This document shows positions 9,717-19,941 of a DNA stretch of 64,000 bases, in pieces. Made by a program: the position numbers and the translations under genes. Below the pieces are notes generated by a model. The model was not told where the DNA came from, ran no database searches, and saw nothing but the letters and a program-made list of their open reading frames with translations. The DNA lies in the NCBI GenBank assembly GCA_019915015.1, contig JAHBBC010000015.1:434001-498000 (forward strand), written 5' to 3'. Source of the stretch: Auriscalpium vulgare. Lineage: Eukaryota; Basidiomycota; Agaricomycetes; Russulales; Auriscalpiaceae. Position 1 is the first letter of the stretch. Each line of letters begins with the position of its first letter.

Positions 9717-11322
9717 GCTTAGCGGAGTTCAAGCTGGAGAATACAGATTGGGATCGACAAGACGTCGTGCCGTGTATGCGTGCCTGGTGTCGACAACTTC
9801 ACATTTACTATTAGTATGAGGCGCAGTTTATGAGCGCCGCTACCGACGTCATGTACAATGACCCTTGTCGGTTTATGACCGGCTTCACGATCAAAAAAGA
9901 CCAGATGCGTCTTTGGTATTTTTGTCGGGGACATATCCTCGTTTCCGATTTCTTCAACCTCCACGAGGTATGACGATGTCTAATTTGTCTGGGGCCAACT
10001 CTGACTCGCTCTCAGGAACCCAACCTCATCATCCGTTTCCTCAAGTTGTACGTCCAGTTCGCGCATACCTCTGGTCTCGGGTATGACCCGACCGTGCGAT
10101 TCGCGCCGCTGGGTCAACGTAGAGGGCAAGCCAGATCAGCAGATCGCGTACGAATATTTTATAGAATCGAGGGCCGAAAGTCCCACAAAGGGCAATCCGT
10201 TGTCGGAGAGTGCGGCCTTCCAGCTCGTCTCGCGCGCGACACGTGTCTGGGAAGTGCAAGAGATACTACCTCCCCCACCAGGAGGTAGCCTAGATCGCCT
10301 CAGCGCAGATCCTACGTCCTCCGAGATGCCTGGCCGCTTTATGAGGACGCGACGCTGGAGAGTGATATTCACGTCAAGATCCGCGCAAAACTGGTCGAAC
10401 TCGACGGCGAAAACGCTAAAGTCGGCAAGCGTACGCAGTATAATCGGGAAGCAAAGCACCATCTCTTGACGTTTGTCTGCGACGGATCATGGGTGACAGC
10501 GGAGGATCTTCCACCGCACGACATAACCGCAGCGCCTCCCGGACACCCACAGGCCGCTACTTTCACGACACCAGTCCCCGAGAAGTCACTCACCCTGCAT
10601 CATCGTCGGAAGCATGCTCGTACCGTTTTCAAAATGGACATGTGAGAGCGTGTACGAGATCGGGGATTTCAAGTCGCTCGTTTCCTGCCTTTAAGACACA
10701 GTGAAAGGTATGGTTACATTCAACCCTGTGCGCGATGTCTGACAAGTTGCTCCAGTGTTGAATCTCATGCGGCTCGCGGGGTATGTACACCGCGATGTCA
10801 GTGCTGGGAATTGCCTTTGGATTCCGCCTACAGACACTGAGCCCGGCAGAGTGCATACGGTCCGACCTGGAGTATGCGAAATCATACGCGGAGATGAGTG
10901 GCCATGACCCCAGGAAGGTACGCCATATTTTCGCATCAATTTTACCTCTCACTGACGAAGAACCCCAGGGTACACCCGAGTTCATGGCTGTGGAATATCA
11001 GACAGAGCAATACTTCTTCTTATCCCCCCGCACCCGGGAAAATAAATACTCTGACAATATCGTATTCGTGGTCAACTTCTACCATGACCTCGAGTCTATC
11101 GAGAAGCATCTCTCGGGGCTTCTCAAGGACGCGCAAGAAGATGATTTCTTGAGGAGCTTGGGCGACATCCCTGTCGAGGAACTTAGATTTCTGGACACCA
11201 AGCGCAAGGAGGACGAGGACGAGGATGAGCAGTCGAAGAAGAAGCAGATTGAAGACAGCCTCGACGCAGCAGAAGCAGTAGAAGTAAAGCTAGAAGAAGC
11301 AGCGGTTGCAGAAAAGCACTGA
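9717..11322 (+). pseudogene. FunK1-type protein kinase pseudogene
   Basis: Fragments of the fungus-specific FunK1 kinase family appear in order but in shifting frames: AEFKLENTDW, DPCRFMTGFTIKKDQMRLWY, VSDFFNLHE then an intron (GTATGA...TCAG) and EPNLIIRFL, GLGYDPTV, SAAFQLVSRATRVWEVQEI, YVLRDAWPLYEDATLESDI, AKHHLLTFVCDGSW, RKHARTVFKM, CESVYEIGDFKSLVSCL, then an in-frame TAA at 10692-10694. After an intron come MRLAGYVHRDVSAGNCLW (catalytic HRD at 10788-10796) and, one frame away, SDLEYAKSYAEMSGHDPRK. After another intron comes GTPEFMAVEYQTEQYFFL. The C-terminal exon is open to 11322 and ends in an acidic/basic coiled-coil-like tail. At least four frame changes plus the stop make it non-functional. 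The N-terminal part of the family is missing. FunK1 genes are highly expanded in Agaricomycetes, where dead copies are common. Confidence 0.88.
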
Positions 11323-11498
11323 GAGGCGATAAGCTTACCAACTGTACACGGAAGATGGGTCAGCTTAGGATACAACTATATATGCAGAGCCGTCTCTATT
11401 CCGAGTTCACCTTGACGTTCAGCGCGCACCGGCAAACTCCGGTCCGCAGCAGCTGCGCAGGTTCAATCAGCCTCCCCATATCTTCCTTCCTCCCCACG

Positions 11499-12476
11499 AT
11501 GATCGTTGAAAACATATCCAAGGAGAGCCCGTCGACCTCGGTGACGAGCAGGCCGGCGGGCGAGGCGGACGACACCGGCCAGGTGCGTCGACCGCCGCAT
11601 GTACAAAGTGATCTCACCCGCATTCCAGGACCCCCCGCCGTACGAGTACGACTCGCCGCCCACCACTAATACTCAGCCAGCATCGACAGCGAGCGGATCG
11701 TCATTTCCGGGTGCACCGCAAACCCCCTCCACATCGTCACACCCGCCGGCATCCAGCACGGTCCCCGCAGACCTGTCCCCGGCCAACTTCCTGCACATAA
11801 ACGAGCAGAATGGCAGCGTGAGGGGTCGCTACCTGCTCGACCTCAGGTTGCCTCGCCCACCCGCAGGCTTCCTGCCCGAGGGCCCTTCGGCGGAGAACAT
11901 CAAGCTGGAATCAAACAATGGTGCGGTCACTGCAGAGGTCTGGGTCGTTGGATCGGAGGCGCGCGCGCATGCGTGCGACCATAAGACGAGCCCCGCGCGC
12001 GCGCGTTTGACGTTCTTCAGCCGCAACGGTGCTGTGCGGGCCAAAGTTGTACGTCCTTCTCTTTCTTCACAGTGTATCCTCGCTGAACGCCAATTATGCA
12101 GCATGTACCCGCCTCGGAGACACCGCGCGTCTTCCTCACCATCAACGTCCATTCGCGCAACGGATCGACGTCGCTCACCATCCCGCGCGACTTTTGCGGC
12201 CAGCTGACAGCGCACACGGACAACGGGCGCGTGTCGCTGTCGTCGGAGCTCGCTGCGCGCACCGCCACGCTCTCGATCGCAGGAGGCACGCACACGTACT
12301 TTGTAGGGCAGCGGCCGGCGAGCAATAGCTGGGTGACTGGCGATGGAAAGGGCCCCGGGGACAGCGTCGACGATGCGACGCTGTGGACAAAAAATGGGTC
12401 CGTGTCGGTGCGGTATGCCGACGAGGATGAGGGCCCGAGCTTATGGAGTTCGCTGTTGAAGCCTCTGGGACTGTGA
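11499..12476 (+). CDS. DUF7330-like conserved basidiomycete protein
   Basis: Three exons (11499-11582, 11629-12048, 12102-12476) give 292 residues with closed phases. The N-terminal 80 residues are Ser/Thr/Pro-rich and include a PPPYEY motif. The rest repeats a pattern of polar strands: NEQNGSVRGRYLLDLRLPRP, LESNNGAVTAEVWV, FSRNGAVRAKV, VHSRNGSTSLTIP, HTDNGRVSLSS and TKNGSVSVRYA. This NG-x-V/I ladder is what I remember for the DUF7330 family of Basidiomycota, which resembles adhesin-like beta-helical or stacked-sheet proteins. There is no signal peptide or membrane helix. Function is unknown; the PPxY motif could bind WW domains (inference). I chose the start because exon 1 splices in phase onto PPPYEY; the alternative is the ATG at 11599, which would read through the first intron. 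Confidence 0.8.
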
Positions 12477-12844
12477 GCTGGTAAGTGAAGCTGGTGGAGA
12501 TGTACGATGGTGAGGTTCATGGCCATTGCCCCAGCTGCCGATGCGCAGATTATGCATGTACTGTGTAACTAACTACTTACTCTTGATGGCATTGGATAGT
12601 TTTGATGTCCCAAGTCACACTTGGCGCACTACTGGCGCATGCTACATCCCACCATCTCAGCAAATGGACTAGGCCCCTCGTGTCGTCACTCAACGCAGCT
12701 CCGAGTGGAGAAGAGCGTTGGAGCCCGGCGTGCGACCATGACATCGCTGCTAGCGTTTGGCTCCGAGTCGTGGCATATAAGCATAGGAGCCGTCAGCGTG
12801 CATACCACCACCATCTTCTTCACCCTTGACAAAACACAACAACC
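12477..12844. promoter_or_regulatory. Intergenic/promoter region with TATA-like site
   Basis: About 370 bases before the next gene. GGCATATAAGC at about 12774-12784 is a plausible TATA element some 65 bases upstream of the ATG at 12845. No gene seen. Confidence 0.45.
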
Positions 12845-13448
12845 ATGTCCGCTGAATCCATGACCGCCCGTCCGCACGAGGACATCGTTGGCTCCGACAC
12901 CAGCAACATGCACAACATCCCCGGCGCCGAGAACGCCACCTCCGGGCACCACTACGTTGCGACACGGCCCATCGAGGACGGTGCGCACGATCTCTCCATG
13001 CAGCTGGGGGCTATGGAAAGCTGACTACGCACGCATAGGTGGCGTAAGGCGTAGCACCGGCCCCTCGACCCCGCGCGAGGAGCACGCTGGCTCGCGGTAC
13101 CAACCCCTGGGCTCCGGGCAGCCGCGCCCCCGCGACGGCGACCGCTTCGCCGCCACGCAGGAGCGTACGTTCGAGACGACGCCGACCCGTACGCTGCGCC
13201 ACTGTATGTAGTACGTACTTGACTGATGGTGTGTTGGTGGATGGACAGATCAGCACGCGCCCACGGGCGCGCCAGTGCTTGGCACGCCTGTGTACGACGC
13301 AGACATCTCTGCGCCGCGCACGACTGCAGCGGAGACGATGACGGGGCCAGATTCGGCGGAGACGGACAGGAATGCGCCTGGGCATCCGATGCCGCAGCTC
13401 AGCGCTGCGGAGGCTAGGCGGGACTGGAAGGCGCATTTCCAGGGTTGA
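12845..13448 (+). CDS. Small hydrophilic disordered protein, unknown function
   Basis: Three exons (12845-12980, 13039-13203, 13249-13448), 166 residues, phases closed. The protein is polar and low in hydrophobic residues: it begins MSAESMTARPHEDIVGSDTS, contains the Asn/Gly-rich NMHNIPGAENATSGHHYVAT, an Arg/Pro-rich middle, and ends AEARRDWKAHFQG. The charged C-terminal motif ARRDWK resembles ends I have seen in basidiomycete hypotheticals of similar size. No signal peptide, domain or membrane segment is visible; the composition predicts intrinsic disorder. A role in stress tolerance would be speculation. Confidence 0.72.
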
Positions 13449-14156
13449 ACAGAGGATGCGAGCAGAACCCGTCGAGACTGACCGTGATTGAATACTGTAC
13501 AATGTAAAGCGGATTGACAACCAGAAAATCTTGTAGCATAATTATTCAAGGGAATTGGTGTAAGAGTACCGGTCGGAAAATGCCGGACTTCCAAACTCAG
13601 AAGTACTGCCAGTATGTACTGCCTCTGCCCTTCGCACCCGACAAACTCCAGGAGCAATGGGATCTTTGCCCTTTTCATCAATATTGTGACGTATTTCCTC
13701 CGTCGCGGAGGGGTCGTGGAGGGTCGTGGATGCCATGCGGTGCTTTCCCCGGCGCCATGATCTGCTTCCGAACGACAGGCCTAGCCGCCAGGAAACACAC
13801 GACGACGACGACGAGCATCGCTGGACCTATGGACTACGTGGAGGCCTTCTTCCTCTTCTCGTTGAACTTCCTTGATCTTCCCATCCTCGCCAGCTCGCCA
13901 CCGCCACCCATACGTTCTACAGGTTGACACAGCCCGTAATACCGATATAGTACTCTCAATGCTTGGCGACCGGGTACGAATGGTTATGGATGGGCGGGCG
14001 GTTCGGGTTTGAGATTCATTCTCGGTCACTGCCATCTGTTCTTTTGTCAGGCTGTCGCCTGCGCGCTGATTCAGGGATATAAGGACACCCAACAAACCTG
14101 CTGGGTCCAACATCACCCCACCCGCGCCGCCGAATCCTTCCACGACGTCCACAGCC
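13449..14156. other. Gene-free stretch, 0.7 kb
   Basis: This lies between the disordered-protein gene and the first PLAC8 gene. Minus-strand frames opening at 13911 (MGGGGELARMGRSRKF) and 13736 are short and unsupported. The 3' part must contain the PLAC8 promoter. Nothing else seen. Confidence 0.4.
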
Positions 14157-14830
14157 ATGTCATACCCACAAGCCAAGCAATATGTGGCAGGGCAACCAGT
14201 GAACCAGCAGCCCCCGGTGAGCTCATTCGTCGTCGCCTTCCTTCCATTCATCTGACCATCTCTTCAATGCAGGTTATCGCGCAAATGACCATGGACCGAG
14301 GCAATGCGCTTAATAAACCCCGCGACGGTGAGGGTAAGCGGGATTTCAATCACGGACTCTGCAGCTGTTTTGGGGCCTGTGGTACAAGTAGGTCTCATCT
14401 CTAATGCGTCGTTCAGACTGCTCACCTCATTGCGTTCCTTAGCCTGTTTTGCATTCTGCTGTCCATGCATCGTCCACGGCAAGAATAAAGCGCGCCTTCG
14501 GCATCTCACCCAGCACAACAGCCCCGATCCCGAAGGTGGCAGCTCAGTTAACGGCGATTGTATAGCCCACTGCATCCTCAACGGTGTCGGAGGCTGGGCA
14601 TTCATACTGCAGGTGCGTTCAAATGACGTCATGTTCACTGTTGCCTTGCTGACGGCACGAAATACCTCTTGCAGATGCTTGTCCGGAGGGACGTGCGTGA
14701 TCGGTACAGAATTCGGGGTAACGGCTGCACAGACTGCCTCGCTGCGTACTGCTGCCAGTGCTGTGAGCTTGTGCAGGAGTCCCGGGAGCTCGAGGACGAG
14801 GAGCGCACCTTCGGCCAACAACACCAATAG
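14157..14830 (+). CDS. PLAC8 family cysteine-rich protein (copy 1)
   Basis: Four exons (14157-14216, 14273-14387, 14443-14612, 14675-14830), 166 residues. The PLAC8 signature is visible: a Cys-rich entry KRDFNHGLCSCFGACGT, then CFAFCCPCIVHGKNKARLRHL, a middle hydrophobic stretch around HCILNGVGGWAFILQ, and the closing RDRYRIRGNGCTDCLAAYCC with CCELVQESRELEDEE. The family includes plant FWL/PCR proteins tied to heavy-metal export and organ size and animal placenta-specific 8 proteins; in fungi the role is unknown. The Gly-rich hydrophobic segment probably sits in a membrane. It is the first of three paralogues in 6.7 kb, all on the plus strand with similar intron positions, and is the most divergent of them. 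Confidence 0.9.
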
Positions 14831-15926
14831 ACTGCGACTCTGACCGAAACGAGGAGCGGCAGACGGCAGAACGGCAGAACAGACTTCCCGACGCGAGCGT
14901 CTTTCGCGTCCTACCGGGACAAAATCACACCTGGTGATTCTGTAACACTGTATCATGCGAATATTTCGGCGATGCGCAATTCATATCCTCTTGTTATACG
15001 ACGCGTTGCCTCCGGTGCCAGGATCGTCGCGGACTTGACAAGCGCGGTCTGTTCCCGCGGTCAGACGCAAGCTTGCATCACCTCTCTTGGTGCATCTTTC
15101 CCTGACTCTCCTCGAGCTGTACTTTCACAGCGCAGTTTGTCCAGCAGACAGATAAGCGTTTAACGTTAATCTGGTTCGTACTGCCCTGGGCCCTTGCAGT
15201 GGTTGTGGCGACATGGTCGGCGCTTGCAGATCCGAAGAGGCGCGCAGGGCATCGCCTCAGCAGCCGACTCAATCAATAGCCGACTCAACGGTCTCAACTT
15301 TCTTCTGCGCTAGCTTCACTTGCAATATGTGGCCCATCAAATCTATCGATCATGTGTCAAACATGAGTTCTGAGGCGACATTTGAACGCCGCCACCCGCC
15401 ACAATTGAACATGCGAGTAAAACTGGCTGCCCTTGGAGACAAAACTGCTTAGCTGAACGAACAAGGCACTGCACCTCGTTCCTGCTATGGGGCCCTCTTG
15501 AAGAGTGCTCGTACTCGTGTTCTGGGACAAAGTACTCTAGGCGGGCACGAGGATAACTCTAGGTGGGCACGAGGACTACTCTAGGCGAGCACGAGGACGT
15601 CTGTAATTGTGCGCTCAAGCATGTTTGTCGTCATGATGATGAACAGATAGCGGCCTTCGTATATGTTCTTGATTGGCGCAGTCGACTGGCTCAACGTCAA
15701 CGTTAGAGGAGGCTGGACAAGGCTGGACACCATTCAGTCCCCTTTCCGCGGTCACATCTGCTAGACCAAAATAGCGTACGCGCCTGTGACTTGCCCATTT
15801 CTCGCGTCGCGGCACGCGCCGAGGAGGTATTTAAACGATCCGCCTTTGAGGGCCCCGGACAAGCGCTCCCCCTTCCCTCCCTTCCGCGCTTTCATCTCTG
15901 CCCCGTCTCACGTACAGTCCACGACC
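14831..15926. other. Gene-free stretch with a 22-bp tandem repeat
   Basis: 1.1 kb between PLAC8 copies 1 and 2. It holds three 22-base direct repeats at 15535-15600 and a TATTTAAA element at about 15827-15834, roughly 95 bases before the next ATG. No gene seen. Confidence 0.5.
15535..15600. repeat. Three 22-bp direct repeats
   Basis: Three adjacent units beginning CTCTAGGC/TGGGCACGAGGA, differing at a few positions, in the promoter-side intergenic region of PLAC8 copy 2. They could be a regulatory array or simple slippage products. Confidence 0.75.
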
Positions 15927-16620
15927 ATGTCCGAGCTTAAAGAAATGCCAGCACCGCCCACGGTCAACTACCAGCCAGGGGTAAGTCGTACGCTCTCCTC
16001 CTTTATTTTATCCAGCTGACTGAGATTCTGGAGGTTGTAGCAGATATGAAGGTGCAGCAAGGCGGAGGCAACAAGAATGCGCACGGCATGGACGTTGGGA
16101 CCGATGGCAAGCGCGACTGGAGCTTCGGTCTTTTCGGCTGCTTCCAGGAAATGGGCACTTGTACGAGTCTCCGTTTCATTTGGCCGAGTCCCCTGTCTAA
16201 CTAGTCGTTGAAGGCTGCCTCGCTTGCTGGTGCCCTTGCGTCATGTACGGCAAGAATAAGCAGCGCCTGCACCATCTCGAGCACCAGGGCACACCCCACC
16301 CCGAGCGCGGCGAGGCCTTCTCCTCGGACTGCTTCGTATACGGCTGCATCAATGGGTGCGCTGGCCTCGGGTGCCTTCTCCAGGTAAGCCTAGTTTTGCC
16401 ATTCCATCTTCGCTGTGTGCGTTTGCTGATCGCTGTGTCTGGCTGGCAGTTCGGCACGCGCAAGGAAACGCGCGACAGGTATGGAATCCGGGGCGGGTTT
16501 GGCGATCAATGCCTCGGGTCGTGCCTGTGCGGCATTTGCGGCTTGGTGCAGGAGTCTCGCGAGATTGACGGCGAGGAGCAGAGTTTATATGCGCAACGGG
16601 CTGGGCAGCCTGAGCCCTGA
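15927..16620 (+). CDS. PLAC8 family cysteine-rich protein (copy 2)
   Basis: Four exons (15927-15980, 16016-16160, 16205-16383, 16450-16620), 182 residues, phases closed. The first intron would be only 35 bases; I chose its acceptor because it opens the frame LTEILEVVADMKVQQGGGNK, while the next acceptor meets a stop. PLAC8 features are GKRDWSFGLFGCFQEMGT, GCLACWCPCVMYGKNKQRLHHLE, the hydrophobic core YGCINGCAGLGCLLQ, RDRYGIRG and GLVQESREIDGEEQS. It is close to copy 3 (the CLACWCPC block is shared). The two Cys-rich lobes flanking a Gly-rich hydrophobic stretch suggest a membrane-associated metal-handling or channel-like protein, by analogy with plant relatives. Confidence 0.9.
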
Positions 16621-17555
16621 TTCTCTACGCGCTGTTCAACTTCAATGCACTTGGGGGCCGAACCGATATATCTATGTGTGCTAGGCGATTCAGTCTCAAG
16701 AGTGTAGCTGTGTTTGGGCAATTCATACCCTTCAGATCAGTACTCAGTGTTGCCATTGATCAGTATTAGTTATGCCAAGTTGAAGGAGGTACACCGTTGT
16801 ATTTCGACTTGGGCCCGGGCGTCCACCGATATTCGGCATCTCGGATCGGTGGTTCAATTGTGGTCACGCGGTCGCGTTGCTTGTCAAGGTTGCCTCCGAC
16901 CTGCCCTCCTCGAGCTCAAGCTCAAGGCCTTAACCTTGCCCCAATTCGAAACACATTCACTCTAGTCGTGCATCTTGCGGAGGAAAATGGGTCTGAAAAG
17001 CTAGCGGCGACCTTGACGCGACTGTGAGGTGTGTTCGGCGAGTTTTCACTGCGGGTTGACGACTTTCCAAGGTAGCTTCCAGCGCGCGCACTATGTATCG
17101 TCTAGTTCGCTGTTCGCAACCGCCATCGCTTCGAGACGGGACTGCGCCTGCGCCGCATCTCTATATCTCCTCTGGCCTTCAAGTGCAAGGCGACAACCGC
17201 GTGGCTTTGCCCGTCATTAAGACACATGTTTCAGTCAAAGCCGCCCAATTTCCACGCCTTGATAGAATGCAGCATTCGCGTGTATGCCCTATTTCTTCAA
17301 GTCCCGCTCCATACCGGGGTTTCTTGTCCAGCCGACGAATGAGTATACTATGCCTTCCCACAAGGCACTTACAATCGCGGATCTGACAGGCGACACCCTG
17401 ATACGGAGGTCGCGGTCGCCGGTGAGGATTTTGTTCCTTGCACGCGTGCTCGTCTGATCCGTATCTCGAAACTTCCCGACAGTGGTCAAAAGTGTACACC
17501 GTCTGACCGTATAAAATCAGCGACCGCTGTCACTGCATGACCCACTCCCTCTGAG
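16621..17555. other. Gene-free stretch before the acyl-CoA oxidase-like gene
   Basis: No gene supported in 0.9 kb. The 3' end carries the TATA element annotated at 17510-17516. Confidence 0.45.
17510..17516 (+). promoter_or_regulatory. TATA box of the acyl-CoA oxidase-like gene
   Basis: TATAAAA lies 46 bases upstream of the chosen ATG at 17556, in the right orientation and distance for a core promoter with a very short 5' UTR. Confidence 0.6.
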
Positions 17556-19452
17556 ATGCTTCCCACCGACAACTTGCGCGCAGAGCCTCTCTTCAACGCA
17601 CTCAAATATCGATTGAGCGCAGAAGAGCGAGCCAAGGCGTCTTATGAGCGCGCAAAGGCAATTGCTCAGTCATATGGTCCGTGTCCACGTCCCCCTGGAT
17701 GAGCTACTGCTCAACCCCGCGTTTATCTAGCATTGACAGCAGATGATGCGTGCTCTCTGACAACGAAGTTCTGGGACATCCATCGTGACCCTTTGATGGT
17801 CTACGACGGGGCCGCAGCGACGCTTCTGACAATCCAGTACAATCTGGCTGTTGGTACACTCTCGCCGCATCTCCGTGCGCGGCCAGACTTGTCTCCTCTG
17901 GTTGATGACCTCTTGAGCTACCGCAAATACGGCGTGTTCTTGCTCACGGAGCGCGGCCACGGCCTCGACGTCGCGAATCTGGAGACCACAGCCAGCTTGA
18001 CATCCTCCGGAGAGTTTGTGCTCCATACCCCGGGCCCACACGCAGCAAAGTAAGTCTTCTGGATCGCCAGCCATGTGCGCATATACTTATCGTCGCAGAA
18101 TGATGCCAGCGACGATACCTGCAGGTGCGCCCTGTGTGGGCATTGTGATGGCTCGTCTGAATATCGACGGCGCGGATCGAGGGGTGCGCCCATTTCTCGT
18201 CGACATCAACGACGGCGTACGTATGTGCCCTGGCGTCACAGCACGGTATGTAAATATTACATCTATCGCCATATTGGATTTACTGAGGAGTTATCAGGCG
18301 ACTTCCCTACCGGGAGGGCACGAATCCCGTCAACCACGCCCTCACGTCCTTCGACAATGTCCCCCTTCCTTCGACGGCTCTGTTAGGAACCATTGACAAG
18401 CCCGAGTCGATCCGCGAGGGCTTCATGTGGCGCGTCGTTGTTGGTGGACTGGCGCTGAGCCTCATTGGTCTCACAGCGCTCGAGCTCTACTGCGCCATCG
18501 GTGCACAATACAGCGTCCGGCGCACTGTCACGCACTCTGGTGGCGTGATTCGCCCCATCATCTACTTCCGCACGCAGCAGGTGCCCATCCTGACGGCGGT
18601 CGCACAAGCATATGTGCTGCGGGCATTTCATGACTGGGCGATCGCATCATTCATGGACGCGGAGGTGGACCTGCGCGTGAGGCACGGTGTTGCGGTATGC
18701 AGCAAGGCAATCTCGATTCAGCATTCGCAGACGGCTGCTTTGGCGATATCCGAGAGGTGCGGTGCCATGGGACTGTTCGCGATGAACCAGATGTCCCAAT
18801 TATTCGTGCGTATCACAGCTCTCCAGATAGACTGAGGAACTGACAGGCAATTTTCTATCGTCAACAGGACGAGATCAGGGGCCTAGCGGTTGCAGAAGGC
18901 GATGTGTTAGGAGTCTCAATACGTACGTTCGACGGAGCATATTTTGAACGTCCACTTTTAACATGTCTAGGTCTCGCAACTGAGCTCCTTATGCAACGCT
19001 ATCAGCTGCCCGAGAGCAAGAACCCGGACTCTCTCCTTGCTCGCCACGAAGCAGGGCTCTTTGCCGAACACCGTGCCCGCCTCGTACAGATATCTGGACA
19101 CCGCAGCGTAGCATTCAACAATCAAATGCTCCCGCACTGCTTGCCCCTCGTCGAGGCGATCGGCCACCGAATGGCCTATGATGCGGCGATAGCGAGTGGG
19201 GTGGCACCCAGCCTGGTGGACCTGTACGTCGCGAGCATCGTCAAGCTAGACCCGTCGTGGTATGTGGAACACGGCGGCCTCGGGCGCGGAGCGCAAGCGG
19301 CCATGGCGAACACGGCGCTTGACGCAGTCCTACCGAACCTCGAGGAGCTGGTGCGGCAGATGCCCAGCCCGCCCCATGTCACGGCGCCGATTATATCGGA
19401 CTCTTCGTGGGATGCACTGGTGGATGGTCTGGACGAGTTTCAAAGCGCGTAA
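17556..19452 (+). CDS. Acyl-CoA oxidase/dehydrogenase family protein
   Basis: Six exons (17556-17676, 17731-18049, 18099-18245, 18298-18805, 18847-18922, 18971-19452), 550 residues. The order of blocks matches acyl-CoA oxidase-like flavoproteins: an N-terminal helical part, then YGVFLLTERGHGLDVANLETTA (compare the TELGHG...LETTA motif of acyl-CoA oxidases), VDINDGVRMCPGVTARRLPYR, the central strand region GTIDKPESIREGF, and the FAD-side helices with AISIQHSQTAALAISERCGAMGLF. The family oxidises acyl-CoA to enoyl-CoA with FAD; oxidases pass electrons to oxygen in peroxisomes. It is shorter than the usual 650-700 residues and ends DEFQSA with no PTS1 signal, so it may be a diverged member without peroxisomal location. 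In the first motif Arg replaces the usual Leu. It sits between PLAC8 copies 2 and 3. The intron at 18806-18846 is only 41 bases. Confidence 0.85.
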
Positions 19453-19941
19453 GGGACCCGTTATCACCGAGGTTTGCACATGAAGTATTACTTGCAGTTT
19501 TGATCGCCAATATTTATTGGATATCGTTGTTTCGACGCTGCAGGCTTAGTCGCCGATGTCTTGGCCCGCAACGTCAATTCTCGAAGACATGTCTCGCTCC
19601 GACTCGGTCACCATCTGATCCGTTCAATGTTGCTGATTTGACGTTGTTCTGTCAGGCGCTATACATCCTCTAACAAGCTGTTGGCCGAAGTTCGCACCAT
19701 GGCGGGAGTACCTCCCCGGTACTGCCCTTTTAGGACGGGGCGGGATTGCATAAGGGCCCAGCGGAGGCAGAACGGTTGGCCTGGCCGGGACGATTCTTAG
19801 GAGCATTTGCTCGAGCAAACCCCCCTGTATGAACCGCGGTTTAATGCATCCGCCGGCCGAGTTTTTAAGGAGGCCTTGGGCCTCGCTTCACGACATCCCC
19901 CACCCCTGCGACAACCCAGCCATCATCCCCTCCTACACGAA
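19453..19941. other. Promoter-side gap, 0.5 kb
   Basis: The region before PLAC8 copy 3. A TTTTTAAGG element near 19862-19870 could act as TATA. No gene seen. Confidence 0.4.

Noticed and set aside
9896..10469. Open plus-strand frames as independent small genes
   Set aside because: All are fragments of the FunK1 relic, recognisable by FNLHE, GYDPTV and LVSRATRVWEVQ.
13781..14251. 156-residue minus-strand frame upstream of PLAC8 copy 1
   Set aside because: It overlaps the promoter and first exon of PLAC8 copy 1, has no motif and a low-complexity end.
16797..16990. Possible tRNA B-box (GGTTCAATTG near 16851)
   Set aside because: No matching A-box, acceptor stem or cloverleaf could be drawn around it. 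I checked other GGTTCRA-like sites in the window with the same result; none gave a tRNA.
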